From Sphaerospermopsis sp. SIO1G1 (GTDB lineage Bacteria > Cyanobacteriota > Cyanobacteriia > Cyanobacteriales > Nostocaceae), in NCBI GenBank assembly GCA_010672785.1, contig JAAHFX010000006.1:187574-251573 (forward strand): DNA of 64,000 nucleotides. Direction: 5' to 3'. This document shows, piece after piece, positions 35,859 through 47,393 of this stretch (positions within the stretch are counted from its first letter, which is position 1; the number at the start of each line of letters is the position of its first letter). The notes under the pieces were generated by a model that was given only the letters and a program-made list of their open reading frames with translations, did no database searches and was not told the DNA's origin. The translations under genes were made by a program, and so were the position numbers.

Positions 35859-36656
35859 ATGAGTGAAACCCTGGCTGATATTTCCATACCTCCACAGTTT
35901 CCTGATCATACTCAACTCCCCGAGTCTGACGGTACATTTGTAAAAAACTTTCAAGAACATCCCCAAAGCATAATCATCACAGATTCAATAATTAAAACTT
36001 TACAAAAAGTACATCCCGATGGACAATTTTGTATAGGTCAAGATTGTGGAATTTATTGGCGAGAAACTGAACCACCAGAAAAAGGTACAGTCGCACCAGA
36101 TTGGTTTTATGTACCTGATGTTCCACCCAGATTAGATGGTAAAATTCGTCGTTCTTATGTATTATGGCGAGAATATATACCCCCATTAATTGTCATAGAA
36201 TTAGCTAGTGGTAATGGTGATGAAGAAAGAGATAAAACACCTCTAACTGGTTTAAAAGCAGGTGAAAAACCTGGTAAATTCTGGGTATATGAACGAATTA
36301 TCCGCCCTCCTTATTATGCTATTTATGAAGTTAATAACGATAAATTAGAAGTTTATCATTTGGAAGACTTTTCTTATCGAAAAATGCAGCCTAACGAACG
36401 TGGACATTATCCGATTTTACCTTTAGGTGTAGAATTAGGACTATGGCAAGGAACTTACTTGAATAATCCTGAACAACTTTGGTTACGTTGGTGGGATTTA
36501 GATGGTAATTTATTACTGGTAGGTAAGGAAGAAGCTGAATTACAAAGATTAAAGGCTGAACAACAACAACAACGTGCTGAACAAGCAGAACTTAAAGCTG
36601 CACAATTAGCTGAACGTTTACGAGCAATGGGTATTGATCCAGATAATGATTTATAA
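35859..36656 (+). CDS. Uma2-family (DUF820) putative restriction-endonuclease-fold protein
   Basis: 265 residues, full length. APDWFYVPDVPPRL and PPLIVIELASGNGDEERDKT give the acidic residues of the PD-(D/E)XK core; KFWVYERIIRPPYYAIYEV is conserved in the family. After about residue 220 a Glu/Gln-rich coiled coil (EAELQRLKAEQQQQRAEQAE) and a short MGIDPDNDL tail follow, typical of the cyanobacterial group. Uma2 genes are numerous in these genomes and not clearly functional as nucleases. Confidence 0.88.
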   Translation: MSETLADISIPPQFPDHTQLPESDGTFVKNFQEHPQSIIITDSIIKTLQKVHPDGQFCIGQDCGIYWRETEPPEKGTVAPDWFYVPDVPPRLDGKIRRSYVLWREYIPPLIVIELASGNGDEERDKTPLTGLKAGEKPGKFWVYERIIRPPYYAIYEVNNDKLEVYHLEDFSYRKMQPNERGHYPILPLGVELGLWQGTYLNNPEQLWLRWWDLDGNLLLVGKEEAELQRLKAEQQQQRAEQAELKAAQLAERLRAMGIDPDNDL

Positions 36657-36866
36657 TCATTTTTAGGATTGTTTTCAGTGTTCAAAGTTCAGGATTCAGT
36701 TATCAGTTGTTTAACGGTTAAATCCAAAATCACGATTGTGATTATCTACGGTTTGATTAAATATTCTGTCTTCTAAATCCTGACTTCTGAATTATTACCT
36801 GTTGTCTATCCTATCATATTCATTTAATAAACCAACTATTACAGAAGCAGAGGAAATATATCAAAA

Positions 36867-37376
36867 ATGCAACGGACAATTTTATTTCGAGATGTAGAAG
36901 TTAAAAAAAATAATTGGGTAAGTTTTTTCGCTGATTTCCTATTAACAGGAATGGTATTTGGTCCCCCTATCGCTCCTTTCCTGGCTGCATCTGGTATATT
37001 TTTACTTCCAGGAATTGCGGATATAATTTACTTTATGGGTAATCATGTTTGTCCACAACCTACTATGGGTTTGGAGTTAGCATCACCTCACATTATGGCA
37101 GTCTGTATGCGGTGTTATGGTACAGTTACAGGTTTATTAATTACTAGAATTTTGTGTGCTTTAACTAATGGAAAAGGCAGATTTTGGTTATCTCAATATG
37201 GTTGGATTGGGGCAGCTTTTGCTAGTGTATTGATGATGGCTTATCCTTTGGAATTAGCGGCACAAATTTTTGAATTGTGGGATTTTAATAATTACATTGT
37301 CACTCCTTTTGGTTTAATAACCGGTTTAGCTTGGGGTTTATTTACCATGCCACTTTTACATTTTAAAAAGTCATGA
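36867..37376 (+). CDS. DUF2085 membrane protein
   Basis: 169 residues with about four membrane segments. The conserved CPQPTMGLELASPHIMAVCM followed by RCYGTVTGLL contains the three cysteines characteristic of DUF2085. The function is unknown. ATG 36867, preceded by GAGGAAA. Confidence 0.85.
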   Translation: MQRTILFRDVEVKKNNWVSFFADFLLTGMVFGPPIAPFLAASGIFLLPGIADIIYFMGNHVCPQPTMGLELASPHIMAVCMRCYGTVTGLLITRILCALTNGKGRFWLSQYGWIGAAFASVLMMAYPLELAAQIFELWDFNNYIVTPFGLITGLAWGLFTMPLLHFKKS

Positions 37377-37658
37377 TTAAATAGGAAGAAAGCAAATGAT
37401 GTGTAAATTGATTGTTGGGGAATCTTGAAATTACCGCAAAGTTGAATATGATTTAACCGCAAAGGACGCAAAGAGCGCAAAGGTAAAAGTTATTTTTGAG
37501 TGTTCGGTATGAGTTGATTTGTTTTTAAAAACTTGTCATCCTATCTGAATAATTAATATTTAGGGGTGAGAATGGGGAAAATAAATGTCATTAATCTTAA
37601 CCAATCCTATACTTTTGCAGATTACTTTAAATTAAATATAGATATAGCGGAGAACGAT
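37377..37658. other. Short gap with a GCAAAGGACGCAAAG-type repeat
   Basis: Contains CCGCAAAGGACGCAAAGAGC near 37458-37480, an interspersed cyanobacterial sequence also echoed at 30320 and 47340. Confidence 0.5.
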
Positions 37659-38054
37659 ATGAATATAGTTCCAATATATGCTGCTTTATTAGGAATCCTT
37701 TTTTTTATCCTCAGTATCCGTATAATAGGTTTGAGACGATCGTTAAAAATTGGTATTGGTGATAGTGGCAATTCCACAATCATTCGAGCAATGCGTGTTC
37801 ACTCAAATTTTTCTGAGTATGTACCTCTTTGTCTCCTACTCTTAGGATTTGTTGAATTTCAAGGTACTTTCCCTATAGTTTTACATATTCTAGGTTCAGG
37901 ACTTGTGCTTGGTAGGATTTTACACGCCTATGGTGTGAGTCAGACACAGGAAAATTTCCGTTTTCGAGTCTCTGGTATGGCATTGACTTTTACTTGTTTA
38001 ATTACAAGTTGTGGCATTCTGGTTTTTAACTTTTTTACTAATCAGATTCTATAA
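37659..38054 (+). CDS. MAPEG-family membrane protein
   Basis: 131 residues from ATG 37659 with a GGAG site. Four membrane segments. The IIRAMRVHSNFSEYVPLCLL block and LHILGSGLVLGRILHAYGV are MAPEG signatures. The frame is open to 37566, but the extra 31 residues are not like the family. Possible glutathione-linked membrane enzyme; substrate unknown. Confidence 0.85.
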   Translation: MNIVPIYAALLGILFFILSIRIIGLRRSLKIGIGDSGNSTIIRAMRVHSNFSEYVPLCLLLLGFVEFQGTFPIVLHILGSGLVLGRILHAYGVSQTQENFRFRVSGMALTFTCLITSCGILVFNFFTNQIL

Positions 38055-38143
38055 GACTTACGCATTTTAACAAAATGTTGGGGTTTGAGATTGCTTCCTT
38101 TCGTGGTAATGACAGTATTTGGAGTAAGTTTTGCGTAAGTCCT
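38053..38143 (+). repeat. MITE-like element (copy 5)
   Basis: Left AAGACTTACGCA, right TTTGCGTAAGTCCT, 91 bp. Interior GAGATTGCTTCC matches copy 4. It touches the stop codon of the MAPEG gene. Confidence 0.8.
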
Positions 38144-38158
38144 GTCCCAAATTGGAAA

Positions 38159-39910
38159 TTAACGAACAACCCTAAACCACTCAGTCACCCCATCAGCTAA
38201 AGTCCTAGCCATTTTCCTTTGTTCTTGAGGATCAACAATCTCCTCAAACTCCTGGGGATTAATCATAAAACCCAATTCTAATAATACCGCAGGAGCAGCA
38301 GAGGGACGAGTTAGAGCTAAATTGTTCCAAAATACACCATAGTAAGGTTTACGAAGTTTCTCAACCACATAATTTTGTAAAAATATTGCTAGGTTATGCG
38401 CTTGGGGATGATACCAAAAAGTACCAAAACCCCTAGTATTTTCCGCATCACCATCACCAGGTAAAGCATTGTAATGAATAGAAATAGCGATCGCCGGTTC
38501 TTCTCTACTAATCATTTGCTGACGTTCCACTAAAGAAACATCTCGATCATCTTCCCTTGTCATCACTACCGTTGCACCTTTTTTTACCAACTCATCCCGT
38601 AGTAATTTGGAAACAATCAAATTTACATCCTTTTCTGGATATCCTGTCGGCCCAATAGCACCTTTTTCTTTACCACCGTGGCCAGGATCAAGTAAAATTT
38701 TGATACCAGATAAAGGTAAGCTTTTTCTGTTGTTAATATTAGGTGGATGACGCAGAGTTAACACCAAAGTTGTTCTGTCGTATCGGAGCTTATATCCCCA
38801 CTGTTGGTGGTTTTTGAGGTTAAAAGTATATTTAATCTGATCAGGAGTCGCTTGTTGCCAATCTAGGCGAGAAATCAGGGGATCATCATCCAACCGAATT
38901 GTATCTGTCTGAGCAGTGGTATTATGAAGAGTTAAGGAAAAAGTGCGATCGCCCTGTTCCACAGTCACAGGTACAGGTGTTTGTAACGGAAAGCGTATTT
39001 CTGTCTCACCAGCTAAACGGCGATACCCAATACTACGGATGACTGTTTTTGGTGGTACAGAATTTGGTATAATTCTTGTCTCTCTACTATTAATCCAACC
39101 CCCATAATCCAAACGTAACCAATCCCCATCCCTACCAGTTACTGTTGCCCTAGTACCCCGTGGTAGCGGTGTCAATCGAGAATAAGTTGTGCTAGGGCCT
39201 GTACGAGCTACTCCAGAATCTGAAGTAACTTCAACTACTTGTAATTTTGTAGGTGCAAGAATTTTGATACTACCATTACTAGATTGAGTAACAGTTTTAC
39301 CCCTTAATTTCAAACTAAATTGAGGTTGTCCCAAATTAGCAGCATTGGCCACTGTTGTACACCCTTGATATTTGTTAGGACTAGAAGCAGTGGGTTGATT
39401 TAGTCCCGTTAGTACACTGGAATTACCAGGTAAGTTTGCCTGTAATGGTTGTAATGATAAGGGAATAGTCTGGTTAGCTAGTTTAACAGAAACAATAGCT
39501 CTAGGAGGTGCTATTGCACTAAAACAAATTAATTCTCCCGGTAGTCTAGCCATATCAGCATTAGGAGTCAAAGAATCTTTGACAAACCCTAAAGTTTTTG
39601 GCAACTCTAGTTGAGTAGAAAGCCTTGTTACCTGAATCTCTCGTTCCTGATTTTGGTAACGGATCTTAAATACATTCTTACCTAACTTTAGCGGGAGACT
39701 GGGAGAAAAGTGACCTGCCTCACTACGCTTAACTGGCTGATCATTGATGAATACTTTACCTCCAGGGGGTGCTGTACCGATAAAAAAAATTTTTTCTGTA
39801 CTGGTTTGGTAGTTTCTGGGGGGAAAAACTACTAGGAGTGATGTTTCGGCTAAAGCTACAGAGGAGGTAAACAGACAGTTAAATAATACTAAAGCAGCAA
39901 TTTTTTTCAC
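38159..39910 (-). CDS. N-acetylmuramoyl-L-alanine amidase with AMIN-like and SH3 domains
   Basis: 583 residues. Signal peptide (MKKIAALVLFNCLFTSSVAL, cut after ALA-E). A beta-rich region to about 200; an SH3b domain near 230-275 (SGVARTGPSTTYSRLTPLPR); an AMIN-like region near 285-370; then an amidase_3 domain from about 385 with LLDPGHGGKEKGAIG, YPEKDVNLIV, AIAISIHYNALPG and VLLELGFMINPQEF, the zinc ligands His, Glu, His and the catalytic Glu. It cleaves the amide between MurNAc and the stem peptide in the periplasm. In filamentous forms such amidases are needed for septal nanopores. Confidence 0.93.
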   Translation of the reverse strand: MKKIAALVLFNCLFTSSVALAETSLLVVFPPRNYQTSTEKIFFIGTAPPGGKVFINDQPVKRSEAGHFSPSLPLKLGKNVFKIRYQNQEREIQVTRLSTQLELPKTLGFVKDSLTPNADMARLPGELICFSAIAPPRAIVSVKLANQTIPLSLQPLQANLPGNSSVLTGLNQPTASSPNKYQGCTTVANAANLGQPQFSLKLRGKTVTQSSNGSIKILAPTKLQVVEVTSDSGVARTGPSTTYSRLTPLPRGTRATVTGRDGDWLRLDYGGWINSRETRIIPNSVPPKTVIRSIGYRRLAGETEIRFPLQTPVPVTVEQGDRTFSLTLHNTTAQTDTIRLDDDPLISRLDWQQATPDQIKYTFNLKNHQQWGYKLRYDRTTLVLTLRHPPNINNRKSLPLSGIKILLDPGHGGKEKGAIGPTGYPEKDVNLIVSKLLRDELVKKGATVVMTREDDRDVSLVERQQMISREEPAIAISIHYNALPGDGDAENTRGFGTFWYHPQAHNLAIFLQNYVVEKLRKPYYGVFWNNLALTRPSAAPAVLLELGFMINPQEFEEIVDPQEQRKMARTLADGVTEWFRVVR

Positions 39911-41989
<2,079 letters not shown>

Positions 41990-42045
41990 TCAAATCAATT
42001 GTAGGGTGGTGGGAAGGTGGGGAGATAACCAATAACTGTTAACTG

Positions 42046-42930
42046 TTAATTTATAACCGTAAATGCCAACTTAGCAGCACCTACCATACCCGCTGAATTA
42101 CCCAATTTTGCTGGTAGAATTTGTAAATCTACACTAGATGTAGGTAAAACTCGCTTTTCTATTTCTGCTTGCATTGATGATAAAAAATATTCAAAACTAG
42201 CACTAACACCACCACCGATAATTATTGCTTGGGGTGTGAGTATATATATTAAACTGGTGAGACCAATCCCTAAATCGCGACCATATTCTTGCCAAAATTT
42301 CAATGCTTGAATATCGCCATTTTGGGCAAGTTTACCCAATTCTATTGGTTCTTTTCCTGTACGACGACGAATAGCGGATATACAAGCATACTGTTCTAAA
42401 GAACCAGAATTGCCACTATTGCACATTGGACCGTCAGGATTTAAAGTGATTAAACCTAACTCCCCAGCTGCACCGTGACGGCCTACAAATAATTTACCAT
42501 CTAGAATAATTGCACCACCGACCCCAGTTCCCAAAGTTAACAAAATTAAATCTTGAAAATTACGGCCAGATCCTAACCACGCTTCTCCTAAACCTGCACA
42601 GTTAGCGTCATTAGCGAGAATTGTGGGTTTACCTGTTTTCGCTTCCAACCAATCAGCTAATGGTACATCATGCCACCCGGCCAAATTAATCGCAACTTTA
42701 GCAACTCTTCCCGCAGCATCAGCAGGCCCTGGAGTTCCTACACCGATAGCAACACTTTGATTGTCTGGATCTACTTGGGCGATCGCTTCAACTATTGTTA
42801 ATAATACAGCTTCTGGTGTTGGTGGTTGAGGAGTATCTACAGTGATGGATTGTAAGCATTTTCCATCTGCTGTAAATCTTCCTAGCTTAATTGCTGTTCC
42901 TCCTAAATCAATACCGATAACATTATTCAT
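42046..42930 (-). CDS. ROK-family sugar kinase with degenerate zinc motif
   Basis: 294 residues. VIGIDLGGTAIKLGRFTADG (phosphate 1), ILANDANCAGLGEAWLGSG, and LLTLGTGVGGAIILDG are standard. The ROK zinc motif C-x-C-G-x-x-G-C-x-E is here MCNSGNSGSLEQYA: only the first cysteine and the glutamate remain, two cysteines are Ser. Zinc binding is thus doubtful. A glucokinase or N-acetylmannosamine/GlcNAc-type kinase is possible; the substrate is not resolved. Confidence 0.88.
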   Translation of the reverse strand: MNNVIGIDLGGTAIKLGRFTADGKCLQSITVDTPQPPTPEAVLLTIVEAIAQVDPDNQSVAIGVGTPGPADAAGRVAKVAINLAGWHDVPLADWLEAKTGKPTILANDANCAGLGEAWLGSGRNFQDLILLTLGTGVGGAIILDGKLFVGRHGAAGELGLITLNPDGPMCNSGNSGSLEQYACISAIRRRTGKEPIELGKLAQNGDIQALKFWQEYGRDLGIGLTSLIYILTPQAIIIGGGVSASFEYFLSSMQAEIEKRVLPTSSVDLQILPAKLGNSAGMVGAAKLAFTVIN

Positions 42931-42938
42931 TTGTAAAT

Positions 42939-43084
42939 GGTGATTGGTGATTGGTGACTGGGTAAATTTCTTAATTACGAATTACGAATTACGAATTACG
43001 AATTACGAATTACTAAAGGTGATTGGTGATTGGTGATTGGGAATAGGTAAAAAATGTCATCCCCTCATCCCCTCACCCCCTCAT
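42939..43084. repeat. Mixed arrays: TGATTGG, AATTACG and CATCCCCT units
   Basis: TGATTGG heptamers, then about five AATTACG heptamers (GAATTACGAATTACG), TGATTGG again, and CATCCCCT octamers near 43057-43084. It is upstream of the ROK kinase. Confidence 0.85.
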
Positions 43085-43113
43085 AGGAATTTACACACCC
43101 TATGTGTCTTTTC

Positions 43114-43265
43114 AAAGATCAAATATAAGACTCCTATTTTATTTTTGAACAGAATTCAGTATATACGTAAATTATTCTGCCCTGTTCCCTGTTTCCTGTT
43201 CCCTGACTCCACGAAAAATATGGCTAACGCCACGCTACGCGAACATAACTCAAATCGAATTACTA
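43114..43265 (-). repeat. Dispersed repeat B, uninterrupted copy
   Basis: Reverse complement matches 30143-30278 joined to 30371-30399. It has the sequence GTTCAAAAATAAAATAGG where the other copy carries the MITE, so it represents an empty site. Confidence 0.8.
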
Positions 43266-43409
43266 TATTCTAGTAGTTTTTGTCAAAAATTTACACCTAG
43301 GTCATAATATTGACAGTAGTAATTATCAACACAGTCAAATTAAGCTGATAAGTCAGGATCAGCACTGGAAATGTAAATTGACTTTTTAGACCAATCAAGA
43401 TTGAATTGT

Positions 43410-46001
43410 ATGGATATCCAAGCACTACAAAAACAAGCAGAAACTTACTTACAACAAGAAGATTTTATCATTGCTATTAACCTTTATGAAAAATGTCTAG
43501 ACTTAGCACCTACAAATATTTATTTACATTGGTATTTGGGTTTGTGTTGGTTCTTACAGGGTAATGAAGAGCAAGGCCATCAGACATGGTTGTTAACTTT
43601 TACAAATACAGAATTAGAAAGTACAAATTCTCCCTTAATTGAGTTTATTGATTTTCTCACAAATCAAGCTCAAAAATATTTAGATATTCAGAAATTTAAC
43701 ATAGCTCAAAAAATTTATATAGCAATTTTAGAATGGGATGATAATCAGGCTGATATTTATTATCAATTAGGTCATACTATCGCTAATCAAGGTGATTTAG
43801 ACACCGCTATTTCCTGTTGGCAAAATGTGGTTAAAATTCAACCGGATTATTTAGAAGCATATATTCAGCAAGCCGATGTATGCTATAAGTTAGGTGAATT
43901 GAACACTGCTATTGAAAATTATCAACAAGCTCTGGCTTTAGAAGAAAATTATTTACATTATTATCAATTAGGTTTATGTTATGCCTATAATCAAGAATGG
44001 GAATTTGCCAAGGATTATTTTTTAAAAACTGTTGAACATCAAGATGACTATGCACCTGCTTATAGTGATTTAGGGTTTGTTTATTTACAACAAGGTGACT
44101 TTGCCACAGCAATTAATTATCTCCAAGCAGCTATTCAATTACAACCTCATTTTTGTCATGCTTTAATCAATATTTCTGAAAACTCACTTCCTCAATTAAA
44201 ACCAATTACTAATGATGGTATTCAACTAATTAAAGTTTTGAATAATGAACAGTTGGTAGTTAATGAAATATATTTATTGATACATAAACTCATTTTAAAT
44301 ATTTATCCAGATATTTCTTTACAGCTACTTGATCAAATTTTTAAAAATCAATCTCATAACCTATCCATTGGTTTAGAGATGAGTAAATTATTGCTAGAGC
44401 AAAATCAAGCTCAACCAGCAATTGATATTTTAGAAAGTTTGAACATAGAAGATGAAAATGAAAACTTTTATCTTTTACTAGGTAAGTGCTGGTTACAATT
44501 AGAAGATCATCAACAAGCGATTGCGAATTTTAAAAAAGCTTTAGAAATAGATTCCCATTTAACAGAAGCATATTCTTCTTTAGGGATTGCATTATTTAGA
44601 AATTGTCAGTTTTCAGAAGCAGTTAATACTTTCCAGAAACAGTTAGAAATAGAACCTGAATCTCCCCTACTTATAGCCTATTTAGGATTTATGCTGGGAA
44701 ATAATGATCAACCCCAAGCAGCTAGAAATCATTTCCTCCAAGCGATCAAAATGAATTCATCCGCTACAGACTTAGTAGAGGAGTTATTAAATAATTTATC
44801 AGAACTAGGTAAATTTGATACAAATGAAAATCCCTTAGTCAAAACTCCAAGGAATTTTTATGAATCAACTCAAGAGTGGTTAAATATCAATAACTTATTT
44901 AGTACAGATAATTATATCCAAGTTTATCCAGAAATAGATGTTGAATTAACATATCCAAAATCAATCAATCCAGAAATACATTATAGTTTTAGGTTTGGTA
45001 ACTTAGTTAAATTACCTTTATCCTATGTAGTTAATATTCCCCAAGGTAGATTTTGGTTAAATGACAATCAAACTGAATCTGCTATCATGACGGAAGAGTC
45101 TCACTTTATTGGTGATCTTTCTCCTTATTTTCCTATATTAAGTCCTAACCATCCTGATCAACACCCTAGTCAACATCCGATTTTATCAAAACAGAAATTA
45201 CCCCCTCTTGACTTTATTGATGGTAAAGTGGCGATTTTAGTAGGATTAACAAACCACGTTTATTTTCATTGGATGTTAGACGTTTTACCCAGATGGGAGT
45301 TATTAAGAATTAGTAATTATGATTTTACAGATATTGACTATTTTGTGGTTGAAAATAAATTACCATTTCAACAAGAAACCTTAGCCAAATTACAAATACC
45401 AGAGCATAAACAAATCAATATTAGTGATATCCAACATTTGCAAGCTACAGAATTAATTGTACCTTCTTTTCCTGGTTGTGTAGCATGGATGCCAAAATGG
45501 ACTTATAAGTTTTTACAACGACAGTTTTTAAATCAGGAAATACTAGAAAATAGTGACTCTCAAAAACCGCAAAGAAGAATTTATATCACTCGTAAATTAG
45601 CTCACAGTCGGAGAGTTATCAACGAAAATGAAATTACCAACCTCCTGAAAAGATATGGTTTTGAAACTGTAATTTTAGAATCAATGACAGTTGCAGAGCA
45701 AGCATTATTATTTTTCCAAGCAGAAATTATTATTTCTCCCCACGGAAGCGGATTAACTAACCTAGTCTTTTGTCAACCAAATACAAAGGTAATTGAATTA
45801 TTCTCACCAAATTATGTATATCATTGCTTCTGGTGGATAAGTAATTTAGTAGGATTAGATTATTATTATCTACTGGGTAAAACTTTACCAGGATGGTATT
45901 TACACTATTTCTTATACCCAGAAGAATTTACCGAAGACATTTTTATCAAAGTTGAAGAAGTTGAGGAAACCTTGCAGTTTGCAAATGTAACTCCAAAATA
46001 G
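43410..46001 (+). CDS. TPR protein fused to a GT61-family glycosyltransferase
   Basis: 863 residues from ATG 43410 (open from TTG 43401). Residues 1-470 contain about nine tetratricopeptide repeats, e.g. DIYYQLGHTIANQGDLDTAI and EAYSSLGIALFRNCQFSEAV. From about 610 a GT61/DUF563 domain: HFHWMLDVLPRWELL, RRIYITRKLAHSRRV, and IISPHGSGLTNLVFCQP. Probably a cytoplasmic glycosyltransferase making a surface polysaccharide or modifying protein; substrate unknown. TPR-glycosyltransferase fusions are usual in cyanobacteria. Confidence 0.9.
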   Translation: MDIQALQKQAETYLQQEDFIIAINLYEKCLDLAPTNIYLHWYLGLCWFLQGNEEQGHQTWLLTFTNTELESTNSPLIEFIDFLTNQAQKYLDIQKFNIAQKIYIAILEWDDNQADIYYQLGHTIANQGDLDTAISCWQNVVKIQPDYLEAYIQQADVCYKLGELNTAIENYQQALALEENYLHYYQLGLCYAYNQEWEFAKDYFLKTVEHQDDYAPAYSDLGFVYLQQGDFATAINYLQAAIQLQPHFCHALINISENSLPQLKPITNDGIQLIKVLNNEQLVVNEIYLLIHKLILNIYPDISLQLLDQIFKNQSHNLSIGLEMSKLLLEQNQAQPAIDILESLNIEDENENFYLLLGKCWLQLEDHQQAIANFKKALEIDSHLTEAYSSLGIALFRNCQFSEAVNTFQKQLEIEPESPLLIAYLGFMLGNNDQPQAARNHFLQAIKMNSSATDLVEELLNNLSELGKFDTNENPLVKTPRNFYESTQEWLNINNLFSTDNYIQVYPEIDVELTYPKSINPEIHYSFRFGNLVKLPLSYVVNIPQGRFWLNDNQTESAIMTEESHFIGDLSPYFPILSPNHPDQHPSQHPILSKQKLPPLDFIDGKVAILVGLTNHVYFHWMLDVLPRWELLRISNYDFTDIDYFVVENKLPFQQETLAKLQIPEHKQINISDIQHLQATELIVPSFPGCVAWMPKWTYKFLQRQFLNQEILENSDSQKPQRRIYITRKLAHSRRVINENEITNLLKRYGFETVILESMTVAEQALLFFQAEIIISPHGSGLTNLVFCQPNTKVIELFSPNYVYHCFWWISNLVGLDYYYLLGKTLPGWYLHYFLYPEEFTEDIFIKVEEVEETLQFANVTPK

Positions 46002-46114
46002 AAGATAACGTAAAAATAAACAGGATATAGCGGTATGTACTTGAGTCATATACATCTATTTATTATCCGCGTATATCTGGGTATATCTGCATTCAATTAA
46101 AATTCTAGTAAAAA

Positions 46115-46297
46115 CTAACCTTGATGTTTTCCAACATAGGTTTTCTTCCCAACCATTTGTAGATGATTAACTTGATTTGTACTCAAATTATGATTTCGTA
46201 AGTTAGTCACTGGTGTACCGTTTAAAACACTAGATAAAGCTACAGAAAGCATTAAACCACCAGTTGCAGCAGCAATTAAAGTAAATTTATCGTTCAC
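46115..46297 (-). CDS. Small hypothetical protein with one membrane segment
   Basis: 60 residues: FTLIAAATGGLMLSVALSSVL forms a membrane or signal segment, then a polar Asn/Gln-rich tail. No ribosome site check beyond CAATC..., no family recognised. It is preceded by a heptamer array. Confidence 0.45.
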   Translation of the reverse strand: MNDKFTLIAAATGGLMLSVALSSVLNGTPVTNLRNHNLSTNQVNHLQMVGKKTYVGKHQG

Positions 46298-46312
46298 AAC
46301 AATCTCTCAATT

Positions 46313-46419
46313 TTCAGTTATCAGTTATCAGTTATCAGTTTTCAGTTATCAGTTTTCAGTTTTCAGTTGTTGCTATTCACTGTTCACTGTTCACTGTTCA
46401 CTGTTCACTGTTCACTAAT
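46313..46419. repeat. Heptamer arrays TTATCAG and TTCACTG
   Basis: Fifteen or so 7-nt units in two blocks: TTATCAG/TTTTCAG (46313-46366) and TTCACTG (46374-46413). It sits between the small protein gene and the permease gene, touching the permease stop codon. Confidence 0.88.
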
Positions 46420-47303
46420 CACCTATTCTCTCTTCTCAGACGAGGATTGACAAACTCATTCAACCCTTCACCAAGTAGTGATAACCCTACCACCATAGTT
46501 GTCATTGTTAAACCTGGAAAAAGTGTAGTCCACCAAATACCTGTGGGTAAAGCTTCCAGAGCTTGTTTCAAATCATAACCCCATTCTGGGACATCTTCGG
46601 GTAATCCTAAACCCAAAAAACCTAAACCACCTAAAACTAATATGGCATCTGCGGCGTTGAGTGTAAAGAGAACGGGAACACTTTGAATAACATTGAAAAA
46701 TAGATACCGTGATAATACAATCCAAGTGGAAGCACCCATCGCTTGTGCTGCTTCGATGTAAACTTCAGTTTTGACGCTAACAGTGTGATTACGGACAACA
46801 CGATAATATTGAGGAATGTAGGCTATACTAATTGCGATCGCTGCGTTTAAAATTCCTCTCCCTACCACAAAAGCTAAAGTTACAGATAGTAGTAAACCGG
46901 GTAAGGTGTAAATACTATCCATCAGAAATAACAAAGTTTTATCTAGTTTTCCTCCTAAATAACCACTTACCATTCCCAAGGGTACACCCACAATCATACT
47001 TAATCCAGTAGCTAAAAAAACTACTTGTAAAGCTGCTTGTGCGCCAAAAATTGTTCTGGAAAAGACATCATAACCCAAACGACTTGTACCAAACCAATAT
47101 TTAGGAGAAGGTGGGTTGTGAATAGGATTACTTAAAAAGTCTTTGGGATTTTGTAACCATCCCCAACTTTGTAAAACTGGTGCAAATAAGGCTAGGAAAA
47201 TAAATAATAAGGTAATTGCTAAACCTATCAACATGAATTTTTGTGATAGATTGGATTTGGAGAAGTTGAAAAAATTAGATATTTGTCGTTTTGTAGTTGT
47301 CAT
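46419..47303 (-). CDS. OppC/DppC-type ABC transporter permease
   Basis: 294 residues with about six membrane segments. YWFGTSRLGYDVFSRTIFGA at the N-terminus and the ABC-contacting EAA motif YIEAAQAMGASTWIVLSRYL are diagnostic of the peptide/nickel permease family. The partner OppB, OppA and ATPases are not in this window, so it is an isolated permease gene. Substrate unknown. Confidence 0.9.
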   Translation of the reverse strand: MTTTKRQISNFFNFSKSNLSQKFMLIGLAITLLFIFLALFAPVLQSWGWLQNPKDFLSNPIHNPPSPKYWFGTSRLGYDVFSRTIFGAQAALQVVFLATGLSMIVGVPLGMVSGYLGGKLDKTLLFLMDSIYTLPGLLLSVTLAFVVGRGILNAAIAISIAYIPQYYRVVRNHTVSVKTEVYIEAAQAMGASTWIVLSRYLFFNVIQSVPVLFTLNAADAILVLGGLGFLGLGLPEDVPEWGYDLKQALEALPTGIWWTTLFPGLTMTTMVVGLSLLGEGLNEFVNPRLRRENR

Positions 47304-47393
47304 AAAATATTTTTATAAAGTTAGAATAAATGAACCACAGAGGCGCAGAGGACGCAGAGTTAAGAGGTATGATGGGAGAGGATGTTTGGTTTT

